This document shows positions 45,411 to 56,841 of a stretch of 64,000 nucleotides of DNA, piece by piece. Position 1 is the first letter of the stretch; every line of letters starts with the position of its first letter. Source of the stretch: Ooceraea biroi (Eukaryota; Arthropoda; Insecta; Hymenoptera; Formicidae); assembly GCF_003672135.1 (NCBI RefSeq), contig NC_039512.1, positions 2,636,874-2,700,873 of the forward strand, in the 5' to 3' direction. The position numbers were made by a program, and so were the translations under genes. The notes beneath the pieces are model-generated. The model was not told the DNA's origin. It saw only the letters and a program-made list of their open reading frames with translations, and ran no database searches.

Positions 45411-48400
45411 GCGCTTTGAGGGCGACGTGATGGCTAAGGGTATTTGCCGCAACGCGAGCCCGAGCGTTGCAACGCGCGTAGTCGCATAGTTGCCCATGCG
45501 AGCGAAGCATCCAGCGCGCGCAATTGCCATACCGAAAACGGCGTGAATGGAATGAAGTTTCGACCATCACGGCTTACCGCCACGAGGCGAGCTGATTTTC
45601 ATCCGCGGCAATATCCGCAGCGAGACGCTCGCCGGTCTTCGCGAGGATTAAGTTCTCGGGTTAAACAGGGGGAAGGCAGCGAGTCTCCCGCAATGTTTCC
45701 GGGCGAAGTTGTAATCTGAATTTATCGCGCGCGCGTATCATCGCGATATAAAAGCTGCATCCCCTTTTACGCGCGTGTCCGCGTAAAATGGAGTGCACCT
45801 TTTTAACATTATAAGCTCTAAGGTTTATCGTTACCCACGTCGCGGCGCGAGTCCGTCTGCAAAAGCCTAGAGTTACATCGAGTGTGTTCCATGGACTCTC
45901 GTATTATCTTCGTTGGTTGTTCGGTGAACCAGTTTGGCGGAAGGAATAAAATTTTTGCTGGTCGGGAAAGTCATGAGGGGTAAAATCTTCCTCTGGATCC
46001 CCCTCGCTAGAAAAATATTTCGTCCAGAAAAAGATCGGATCTCGTCTATTTTACAAAGGCTGAATGCAGACGAAAGTCCTCGAGAGCAAATATATTTGCT
46101 CGACAGTTTGCGTAACGGATAACAACGAACGTGTGGATAATGGCGCGTCGCATCGACCATTTTCACCTTTTTCGCTCTTTTGCATTTCGTGATGGCTCCT
46201 CGTTATGCTCATCTTGATTAATTATTAATGATTCAGGTATTACCTCATCGCACGAGCTTGAACTTGCTGGAGCTTAAGAGATTATTTTGTCGCTCGCGTA
46301 TTATGAGATTTTTCTTTTTTAAATCTGTCGAAATACCAACAGTGAGATACATCGAAATCTCGCTTCGAGACTCAGCTTGATCGCGCGGAAAAGCATTGCC
46401 ATTCGGCGAAATTATGGAGGAGTATTATCGCAGCGTGGTGTAGGTATATCAATAATTACAAAAGACCCTTGCTGTTACGCTTCAGAGGGAGCTCGGCGAC
46501 TGCGCGCGGCGTGCGTACGAACGCTATTAAACGTTTCCTCCGAAAGCATGCCCGCATTAAACCCCGCATTTCGGTTCGAGCGCGTCTCTCGCTCGCAGCA
46601 TCCGTCGCTCCATTCCCACCCCTTTGTCTCGGATAAAACGCGTAATCGCCCGGCGGTGAGCATGTCGCGTTCCGCATTCGCGTAATGGCGAGGAGCAACG
46701 CCGGCTGGAAATGGCTTCTACGATTGCGGATGATGCGCCAGGGGAACGAAGAGAACGCCACTTCGCGAATGCGTGGATTTCCGCGCGGGCGAGATGACCC
46801 GCGAATCCCGATCGCGTTTTGCAAATGCTCGATGCGGGAAATAAAAGAAGAGAAAAAGAGCAGAAGGAAGTCCTTTCGGTTCGCGGATGTCGCGAGAGGG
46901 ATGTGCGAGGGGTGCGGGACTGGGTCGCGGCTTTTTGCGAGTTTCAGCGAAGGAAAACTCGCATTTCTTGTCGGTGCGGGGGTGAGCGAAGGGGCGAGAA
47001 GCCGGGATAAGGTAAAGTCCCCTATTCGCCGCAGGTTTTATTCAAATTCACCTCGCCCCTGAGTACCAGCTGCGTCCTTCGCCCCGTGTCCTCGTTTCTT
47101 TCGGCGCACCGCAAGCACCCCGGCTGATTCAATGGGAAAGAAAGTTACGCGCAGATCTGCGGAATCGCGTGACCACGCGCTATTTTATCGCCGGGGCAGG
47201 AGGGCTCTGCCTTTCCCTCTCACCCCCTGCTCGCGGATGTTTGGTGCTTTGCTTGGCAATGGTGCTAAGGTCGCTCACCCCACGCGGAGAATGGACCTCG
47301 AGGCGGAGATTCCCGGTGGTGGAATGCATGCTCGGAAACGAAGTAAAAATGACAGGGAGATTCATGGTTCCTTAAACACGTGCCACTATTAAATCTCCAT
47401 GTATCCGCCATTACGTTTATCTCGTCTAACTGCGAAGTCACGGAAGGAATAATTCGCGCTCTCCACCACGCGCATCACTTTCCTGGACGATACATCAACC
47501 ATGGGAAATATGTCGCGCGTGAAAAAAAATGAAAGAAATTCCATGCGATTGTACGTAAGAAATGAGATTCCTCGAGGGGAGTGACTTGATTAAAAAGCGC
47601 GGTGAAGGTTGCGAAGGGGATGTTTTATTTCCTGCTCGCCGCGATCTGCCGACGAACGGGGATGCGTCACCCAATTGCTCGTATTATTAGAGATGTCGCA
47701 ATTAAGAAACTGTCACATTGATGCTTCGACAGTACCGACCGGAAGCCTTACAGCTCTCGAGGATTAAAACTCGTATTCGCGGATTAACGAAAAGACGCGC
47801 GCGCGGTGCCCTCCGCGGAAGTTGGCGCGAACTTTATCTCCTTCGCTGCAACTTATAGAATAGAAATCCGGTCACGTGTAGGGTGTCAGAGCGACGTTAT
47901 TAAATTGAACGACTAGACTAGAGCGCGAATGATATATCCTGGTGGCTTCTTTATGCAGCTGAATGAGGAACGTAGTGAGACTTTTCGTGCGCGCGAGTAG
48001 ATCGCTCGTAGAATTCTCCGCCTGCGAGTGTTTCGATCTTGATCGCCGACTTTGTAAAGTTTCTCATAAATCCATGCTATCATCGCTTATTTCATTAACA
48101 GAGTAGAAGAAGAGAGAGGATCGAGAAGATAAATATGTAAAGAGCAGATGCAAGCACTGAACTTTGTTCTTTGATAAAGAGATACATAGTTAATTGCATA
48201 ATAAAATAATTACTAGGCTGAAATCTGAAAACGTTGTTATACGGTGGTCATATTGCATGTGTATATTTAAATGAATTTGGTATAAAAGCTTTTTAGATGA
48301 GGATTTTTGTCGTTTTCCTTTCTGCGAGGATATCTATATTTAACAGTTAATGTTTCATTCATTCGACACAAAATGACGCGATGGCGTTAAGTGTCCTTTA

Positions 48401-51400
48401 AACGCAATTAAATAACGATAATTTCGCGCCATGAAAATCGAGTTTCTCGTAAGCTCTTTTTGATATCCCGTCCCATGATTAATGTTCTTGCGATTGCGTG
48501 CATACGTAAGTCATCGTATATGTTATACAATATTATTATTATACATATTGTATTACGATATGAATAATTTGGAGCAACAGATGCTGTTAGTTAATTACCG
48601 CGTACGTATGTAATTATCGCAATTACGCAGTTAATAGTATTATTAACCATCTAACGACGCGGTTAAATATTGCGATCGTCCAGATAATTGACGCAGCCAT
48701 CAAACATTTCATGCATAATAACATAATTAAATTTCGCACGTTGAATTCTGCGAATTCATTCACGCCAACGCTCGCATTTGGCGCGAATTCACGCGCATAT
48801 TTGAATTCTCTTGAAGCTCCCATCGGATCGTTTTCGGATCTGCGGATTTCTCATAGTGGTTTGCGCCTCCTTAAATGTGGGAAATCTATATCTGCAGATA
48901 CGCCGGCCAGGATATGGCGGAGCCGTGTCCGTGCTCGGACATATTTTACCGGCGTAGTCTGTAGTCGCCATTGCCATCGGCAATTCACACACCAGGAAAT
49001 CGACTGAACTGATTAGATTTCAGATACAGTCGACACTCGTGGCGACACAATGCCGTGAGCAGGCTCGATACCGCGATCTTTATCTAAATGGCGAAGTTCG
49101 GTAGTATCTTGGTAATACGGTGCTGTGACGTTTCCAATCTATGACGTCGAAGGTAAATTTTACAACGGCGAAGTCACGGTATCATTAAATAAATTCCGGA
49201 CAATTCGGCGTCTTCCGAAACAACGAGAAATAAAATTTGATTCCTGCTTTAAAAAAGATCTCGCGCGAGATTGAGATCTTCCATCATAAAACTCGAAAAC
49301 GGCGGTGTATCGTCCATTAGCGATTCGCTCGCGACTTTTACGGAGCGGAGAAATTTATTCCGCTATTATATTTATCAGTCTTAATGGATTTATGTATTGG
49401 CCATGCTCGTAGCTCGTCGTCAGGAAAGCGGGCGACGCATACGACATGCACGCTCGCGGAATTAATATCCTGCTAACATTATTATGGGGAACATCATAGT
49501 CGCCGATTATCGTAAATTGATAACCGAGTCCCGTGCCCGCGTTTCGTATCGTTGCAATCCGCTGTCGTGTTTCACGATTTCTATCTGGCATCGGTTCGGG
49601 AAGCATCAACACTACGTATATAAATACGTAGGTTATCACGTGCACCGTGCGCGCGAACAGCTGCCGTTAGCTGTTAGCTATGTAGACACTATATTTGATA
49701 AAAAATTCTATACACATATATATATATACACACGCACACACACACATGACGCGTCGTATTGGACAATGCAATGCAAAAATATCTGAAAAAATTGTTCCCG
49801 GAAAAATCGGATTTTATACTTTCAGTTTTTTATCGCAGAGAAACTGCGAGATTTTTACGAAATTCCTCATTTCCAATTTCTCTTCAGCGCTGAATTTATC
49901 AAAGTCAGCTACGTATTTTTTTCAAATAGATGGATTTAAAGGATTTTCAAAAATTTTATTTTATAATTTAGTTTCTGCCTTTGATATCACACATTAAATT
50001 AAATGAATTAATCTTGTCAAATTGCAGTACGGTTTCGATGAGCTTTGAGCTTTAGTAATTTAATAAGTGTTTATTTCTCATATCTCTTTTCATCATCGAA
50101 TGTTTTTATTAAATGCAAATTTAAAAACAAACTTGCTTGCTAAACTGTTGGTTGAAAATGAATGTTTCTATCTTCCCAGGAACGTGAATAATAATATTAG
50201 AATTACAATAATGTTAATACTGATTATAATAAGAAAGAATACATGTCAGTTCAATATTTAAACCGGGAATAAAAACTTTGCATTAGATCGGGGTATTTTA
50301 TTGCATATCAAATTTCAATTTCATTTTCAAAAATTTGAAACAATTTAAAGTAAAGAACCGAAAACCTCCAACGTAATTGCTAAAGTCGCTTTCTGTATTG
50401 AAGATAAATTTGCTCCCAACCTCGTCAGGTTTTAAATCCATGATGATTGTGGTACAACTTGTTATTACATTTTCACAGTATTATATAGTATAATAATAAT
50501 AATACTATATCCGTGCGCTCTGATTGGACGAAGGAAAAAGTGACGCGCGAGGAGCGAATCAGTACTCACCTCAGTATGCAGTACTCGACCACGAGTTTTA
50601 CATGAATGGTCGGGCTACTCGATCTCTCATCTTTTCGTTCGGTCCGCAGCTCAGTATTATCCTGCCATTATCATCGTCGGTCCGCGGGGCGAGTTATCAC
50701 GAACTCGAAATCGGCCGCGTTACCGCGCCGATAATTGGCGCGCGCGAAATGTATATACCTGCGTCGGCGTTATCACGCCGTGGGCTACGTCACCGTTTCG
50801 CGTTTACGGCGGCCCTTCGAGGTCGCGCTTCGTGTCAGCTTCCGCCGACGACTGACGACCGCTCCTGGGCTCGGCGCCTGCGCCCCATCGCGACGCTACG
50901 GCCCTGCCGCGCGCCCTCCTCGACTCTGAAGCTAATGATTATAGCGGGGTCGATCGGGGCAATCGCGGATGGATATGCGGGGGTAAACACGTGGCACACT
51001 CCGGGGCACTCTGCTTTTTCGAAGATCGATCGTCAGATTGTCACGACGTTCTGGATAATGATTAATAATCCGGCTGTTGGACAACAGTTTTCTGTCTGTA
51101 ATTACTTGAATAATTGATTGATAAAGTTGTGACAAAGATCAGGTTCATTCTGGATATCGTTAGACGTGCGATTGTCATTAGGTTTGGAGGGATACATCCC
51201 GACGGTAAATCAAAGTGCTGTAATGAAAATGATAATTATTTATCTCGTGAATAACGGATGTCAAATGACATGGCAGAAAATTGTACCGCTTTTACAATGC
51301 TACGATTGCTCAAATCAATCCGGAAACGACCCGTTCTACGCCACTATTCCGGCGCATTGTGACATCAATAACGCTTCACGTTGAAAATCTTTTTCACTCC

Positions 51401-53884
51401 GCCGGTGTCTGAACAACGCCGATTCCATTTTCGCGGTTTATTATAAAAGTGATTCGCGTTGCGGTTGATACGCGTGTCAGGCTTGACTGGTCGTCCGTGA
51501 TTTTGCGAATTAAATGCGTCGAACACGGACGTCTCTTTGTACGCGCGCGCTTCGAAAATGCATTTCCGAAGCGACGCGATTCGCGTAGGCGTGACATTTT
51601 GGCGGGAAATTCTTCCGATTAAAGGGGGGAAGGGAGGCCGTCGCAATTATGACGGACGAATAAATAAGGACGTTAACTAGCGACCGTGTAAAAGCGGTGA
51701 CACGACGACGCATCACGGCGGAACAAAGTGTCGCGCGAGATAAAACGCAGCTCCGGCGTCGCGGCCTGTCGAAACTCCTGACCATTGTTTGAGATTAAAA
51801 TAAAGCCGCGACTCGCACCCTCGCTAACGAGTCGCCGGCGCTTAATTGGCAACGAGCCGAGCCCGGGCTTGTTGCCTCTCCGACAATCCCGCGAGCAGAG
51901 GCACAACGCGTGATTTTCCCGTTTTCTTTCTCTTTCTCGAGAACGCGACAGTAACCGGGAATCGGCAGCTTCCATCGTCTAATTTATTGAAGCTTTAATC
52001 AGAAAAACGTCTGTCGGAAATAGAGAAAAAACCGTGGAGAGATTATCGAGCCGCCGCGGGAGTTGGGAGGAAACCTGCTTGTTTAATCATCCGATCCCCA
52101 GCAAATGTTTCGTTCTTTGATTTTGCGGAAGGCTTGGTTTTCAGTTTTTTTTTTTTCACTCGATTTCGAGCGCTAATAGGAAAAAATGCAGCGTACAACG
52201 AGAAGAAATCGCGCATGAAAATTCGGATCGTGCCGTGACCGAGAAACGTTGAAGCGATGGTGGCGCCATGGAAGACGCGAGGAAAGATGAAAAAAAAGCT
52301 CACACGAAAATACTCTCTCGCGACCGTAACAGATTGGCAGTGGAACTGGCGGGTCAGCATTTTTCTGCAGGTTTTGGAGGGGAAGGAGGCACGAAGAGGG
52401 AGGAGGCTACAGAGATTAAAAGGTTCGGAGCCCGCTCGGCCGTAATAAGAGTCAGCATCTTTTTCTGGGCAATATTTCACGTCACTACACACCATTTCAC
52501 CGCAATTAAGATTTGAAAATTTCGGCTGGTTTATCGAGGAGGTCCGGTGCCCCCTTTCCCCCTTTACCTCCCGTGACTGGTTAATCATTCATCAGTCAGA
52601 ATCCTTTAATGTTGCTTGAGAACGCGTAAGGCGAGTAAGATAGATATTTATGTCGCGGAAATATTTAATTAAGCATTATTGGATCGATTACTCGATGATC
52701 TAGCGGAATCGAAAGAAATACAATTTGGCCTTTATTGCTAATTTAACGGTACTCCGACATGTATAAACCGCAAAACAGTAACTCCATTATGCCCTATAAA
52801 GACGCGTCGTAAAAACTGACAGATACAAATCCATTATCTGTTTCTGGCAAACAACAGTTATCTGGTTTTATTTACAGCACCTGGTACCTGGTAGCGTAAG
52901 GCAAGTCGTAGCGAATGCTGCCGCGCGTTTATTCATACGCGGCGCGTATCTCTCACATCCTCACGCGATAAATATATGCAAATAGAATGCCGGCAGGAGC
53001 GACGTTTATACCCGCACAGCGGAAATTTCAATTTCGCTCGGGTAAGGGAACCGCGGCGCGGTGGCGGATTGCGAAGGCAAAGATAGCGGCGACGCGAAAG
53101 CGCGCGAACGGTAACAACATGTAAATCCCATGAAAAAGCGAGGATGCGCGCGTACGCGGAAGTCCGGGGCGCGAGGAGACCGCCATTATCGCGAGCCGAC
53201 AAATGCAACGGAAGTTCGGGAAACGCTCGAGAAAACGCGCGGGATAGGGTGTCGCTGTCTCTTTCCTCTTTTTTCCCCTCCCCGTTTATCGACGGTGCGC
53301 CTCGACGTCCCCTTTGACGTCGCGACGTCGATCGCGAAGGCACGCAAACGTTGGCGAAGTAACGCCTTTTCGAATTCGTGCCAGTTTCCTGCTTGGCGAT
53401 TTCCGCGAAGTTCCAGCGACGTAGTCGTGTCAGAAGCGCATGGGGATTCGGGTCGTCGCGCATTGCCGAAGTCGATATGACTTCGATATGTCGGGCTTGT
53501 ACTCCCGTATACTTCCGGCGCCCGTGTAATTTTGTAGCACAGCCGAGAATATCCGCATTGGGACGAAAGGGCGTCGCTACCCCCGTGACAACATTTCGTG
53601 CCGCACGATCGTCTGCAGGGCTTCCGGCGGCCGCAAGCAGCACCCCCGATTTTGTATACTACTTCGATGTCAGGTTTTTCGTCAACACTTGCAACGTGAA
53701 TTGCAATAAAAATATAAAAATATAAAAAGATAGGTGAGCGTGACTCTTCGGCAAACATCGAGCTTTCTTTTAGCAAGCTCTTTGGCAACTTGGTTCGCTC
53801 GACATGGCGTAAACTTTTACAAATTTATTTAATCGCGTATTAGCGTATCGGTGATTTTATGTTATGTTTTCAGAGATACAGGTA
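45411..53884. other. Non-coding stretch, mostly GC-rich
   Basis: No gene is recognised. GC-rich blocks (45.4-47.9, 50.6-51.0 and 51.4-53.7 kb) carry long overlapping frames on several strands without domains. AT-rich parts are at 48.1-48.7 and 49.7-50.5 kb. TA/CA dinucleotides lie at about 49716-49746. A minus-strand donor-like site (GTGAGT) near 50569 could mark a non-coding 5' exon in the GC-rich block 50.57-50.95 kb, but nothing else supports it. Confidence 0.45.
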
Positions 53885-54101
53885 CACTGATAATCAAATC
53901 GATGATATAATAAAATTGACTATATTTGCATGGTAAAAAAATTATAGTCGAGATATTCATTTTTATAATACATTCTATTATAATACTAATAATATAAACC
54001 ATTACTATTCCATTATACCACTATTCTATATGCTTGGCGCCTCAGGATACTATAAATTACAGTAAAATTATAATAATTTCAACTATATTTTTTTATCAGT
54101 G
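53885..54101. mobile_element. TA-flanked MITE, 217 bp
   Basis: The ends are CACTGATAATCAAA and, inverted, CACTGATAAAAAAA, flanked by TA (53883-53884 and 54102-54103). The interior is AT-rich without an ORF. It is consistent with a Tc1/mariner-type MITE. Confidence 0.6.
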
Positions 54102-54103
54102 TA

Positions 54104-55282
54104 CATAAAATCCGTTTATCTCGCATTTCACTGGAATTAAGAAATGTACTCGTTACTCCCTTGTGGAATAAGGAACTGTTCTACACACACCCGCTTCGAT
54201 CGCTAAATAATAGCCGGTGCGCGCGCGGGTTGCGCATCGCCGTCATTTATAAATTATCACGCTCGAAGACGCCTGTTCCCGGCAGATCACGCTTGAAGCA
54301 CCCTAATCGGATTCTCGACGGTTCTCGCCTTCCGGTTACAGAGCCGGCGAGAGAGAGGATAATCCCATTGGCCGTCTCTGGCATTAGTTTATAGCGTTGA
54401 TTTCGCGCGCGTGCGCGCGCGCGAACGCAATGCGCGATTCGATTACGGTTTGCAGCGCGCGATCGCGCGGCGCGGAGCGGACCGGAGCGGAGCGATCGAA
54501 GCACCGTGCGGCAAAATTGCGTTAAACTAATTGCCGACATCGCCAGACGGATCGTCCGTCCACTCGCATCAGATTTGCGAGCCTTGCTCGCGATCTACCT
54601 CAACCCCTCTCCTCTTCCTCTTCCTTCTCGCCTTCGGCCTCAATTAAGAATACCGTTGCGGTTTTCCCAGCAACGAGCTCCACCCTCCAGTGGAGGGATC
54701 GCGGCTGTCTGTAATCAGATTACCCTCGTTTCTGGCGGATCCGCCCTGATGCGCGTCTGCTTTCGCGTTAATCGGCCGAAAAATTTGCCGAACAATCGTT
54801 ATTACAGGAAAAAGAGGGAGTGGGAGAGGGTTCTTGTTTTGTGGGTCAATCATCGCAGTCTATTGTTTCTTTTTTCTTTCGGATGCTCTCGCATCGAAAA
54901 TCTTTTTCCATCGCGCGCGGGACAGATTTACGTGGGTTTTGTTAGCCAGCCGGCCGTTCGACGAATCGCGTCCCGCGAGAGGATGGAAAAATTTCATCTG
55001 TACTCTTTCCGGCTATTGTTACTGCGACGGGTGAAACGGATATTTGTATTCACCGGTTGAATTCGGTAAAGGCGGATATTTGCTGACGCGGTGCACAGTT
55101 TTGCGCTTGGCTTGTTTAATTGGCGATAATATTGTCCTTTGATTCGCCATTATTACTCGTCGTGGGAGGTTTACAAAACGTTTACAATTATGAGTAATCA
55201 AGGAATTGTTATCGATCGCATTCAACCATTAATGTACATGTTAAGGATGATAAAGCAATTAGTATTATAATTTTATTATTTA
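54104..55282. other. Non-coding stretch
   Basis: No gene is recognised. A (GC)n-rich segment lies at 54402-54424. Long frames at 54161-55060 on both strands overlap and show no domain. Confidence 0.5.
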
Positions 55283-56069
55283 CTAGCATCCCCCGTCACG
55301 CGGGCTTCGCCCGCGATATTATGTGTAGAATTGAATAAAAACACATTTTACCCCTTCTCACCCGTTAGGGGTGGAATTTCGGAAAACCCACCCTTAGTGA
55401 ACACCTACGTAATAGTAGGAATATACCCTTAAAATTTCAAGTCGATAGATGCAGTGGTTCGGGCTGCACGTTGATGAGTCAGTGAGTGGTATTTGGCTTA
55501 TATACAGTGCTGGCAAAAAGTTCCGGAACGGTTAAAAATCTTGAAAAATAATGATTTAGTGGAAAAATGTTTCAAACAAAAAGTATAGGGCTTAAAAAAA
55601 TCTATTAAATGATTATATACATTTGACCTTGGTATGACCTTGGAAAGCCCGGTCATGGTCAACATAAAAATCTTAAATGGAAACCCCTATTTTTTATTAC
55701 ATATTCTTGTAGCTTAGCTCGAGAGCTTTTCGAAACGTTATAATAAATTTTTTTTCTCTTACGTACTTTTTGACTTATAAGGCTTGAAGGTGACACAGTA
55801 CCGCCGGCATTAGAATTACCCAAGGTGTACCGCGTAGAGGTTGCACGGTCGGATTTACACCTCTTTTGTGTGTGTGTGTGCGTGTGCGTGCGTGCGTGCG
55901 TATGTGTGCGTGTATGAGTGTGTGCGCGCGCGCGGTCAAATATATATCATCATCTAATAGATTTTTTTAAGCCCTATACTTTTTGTTTGAAACATTTTTC
56001 CACTAAATCATTATTTTCCAAGATTTTTAACCGTTCCGGAACTTTTTGCCAGCACTGTATATATATAGA
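55283..56069 (-). mobile_element. Non-autonomous Helitron, about 232 bp, interrupted
   Basis: Read on the minus strand, it starts TC (56069-56068) after an A and ends CTAG at 55286-55283 before a T, matching Helitron insertion between A and T. Twelve bases before CTAG is a perfect 7-bp hairpin, CGCGGGC-GAA-GCCCGCG (55299-55315), the classical Helitron 3' structure. There is no ORF. The Tc1-like fold-back element at 55505-56057 sits within the TA-rich 5' end. Removing it and one TA leaves about 232 bp. Confidence 0.7.
55505..56057. mobile_element. Tc1-like fold-back element, copy 2 (553 bp, deleted)
   Basis: It has the same CAGTGCTGGCAAAAAG ends as the element at 17577 and is flanked by TA (55503-55504 and 56058-56059). 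The left arm is full length (to about 55868), followed by a GT/GC dinucleotide tract (to about 55934). The right arm is cut to its outer 123 bp. No ORF. Confidence 0.85.
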
Positions 56070-56078
56070 TTATATATA

Positions 56079-56839
56079 CAGGGTGTCCCGGGTTTTAACC
56101 GACAAACTGCGGGAGCATATTCTACTAGTGGAAATAAGAAAAAATTCTTATATCGAGTTTGCTTAGAAATGCTTTATTACAAAGTTATAAACCAATATTG
56201 AAAAGAAATATCAGATAAGTAACAACGGAACATAGTGTAGAATTTGGAAGGTCGAGGATGTTTATGTTACGTGTATTCACATGTATTCATGTTCACTATG
56301 TTGAAACGATTCAGTATAATTGTTACTTTCACAACAGTAGCTGTTAGATTTCAATTGTCGTGTGAACTAGCAATTACTATCAGAATGCCAAAAGTGTTTT
56401 CAAATGAGGAATACACCGATATTCATTTCGTGTACGGATTCTGTGACGGAAATGCACGAGCTGCCGTACGAGAGTATCAACGTAGATTTCCTAACAGGAG
56501 AGTACCAGATAGATTTAAAGCAACGAATTACTAATTCAGTTACTGAGATGCAAGAAAATTTTCAGGAATGTCGTACCGTAACAAATTCTGTACTACGTCG
56601 ATGTCTAGCTTGTATCGATGTGCAAGGACAACATTTTAAAATGCGTCACTAAATCATTGCGTAGATAATTTTTATTTTTGTGAAAAAATCCGTTGTTACT
56701 TATCTGATATTTCTTTTCAATATTGGTTTATAACTTTGTAATAAAGCATTTCTAAGCAAACTCGATATAAGAATTTTTTCTTATTTCCACTAGTAGAATA
56801 TGCTCCCGCAGTTTGTCGGTTAAAACCCGGGACACCCTG
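56079..56839 (+). mobile_element. TA-flanked Tc1/IS630-type element with 151-bp TIRs
   Basis: Inverted repeats 56079-56229 and 56689-56839 start CAGGGTGTCCCGGG and appear identical over 151 bp. They are flanked by TA-rich duplications (56077-56078 and 56840-56841). The interior keeps only fragments of a transposase. It is a non-autonomous deletion derivative, and the identical long TIRs suggest recent activity or arm-to-arm conversion. Confidence 0.8.
56385..56652 (+). pseudogene. Transposase remnant: N-terminal HTH joined to C-terminal end
   Basis: From ATG 56385 the frame encodes FSNEEYTDIHFVYGFCDGNA and then AAVREYQRRFPNRRVPDRF. This is the helix-turn-helix start (a DUF4817-like domain) known from insect Tc1/IS630-type transposases. 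Around 56502-56525 the reading frame changes. The next frame, DLKQRITNSVTEMQENF to its stop at 56652, resembles the extreme C-terminus of the same transposases (for example a C-terminal QGQHFK segment). The whole catalytic core is missing, so an internal deletion joined the two ends out of frame. It can make no active enzyme. Confidence 0.65.
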
Positions 56840-56841
56840 TA

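Noticed and set aside
50524..51117. 197-codon plus-strand frame and a possible minus-strand 5' exon ending at a GTGAGT site
   Set aside because: No recognisable product, codon pattern not distinctive, and promoter evidence limited to GC richness.
52933..53788. Two long minus-strand frames (236 and 200 codons) overlapping each other
   Set aside because: They occupy the same bases in different frames and neither shows a domain.
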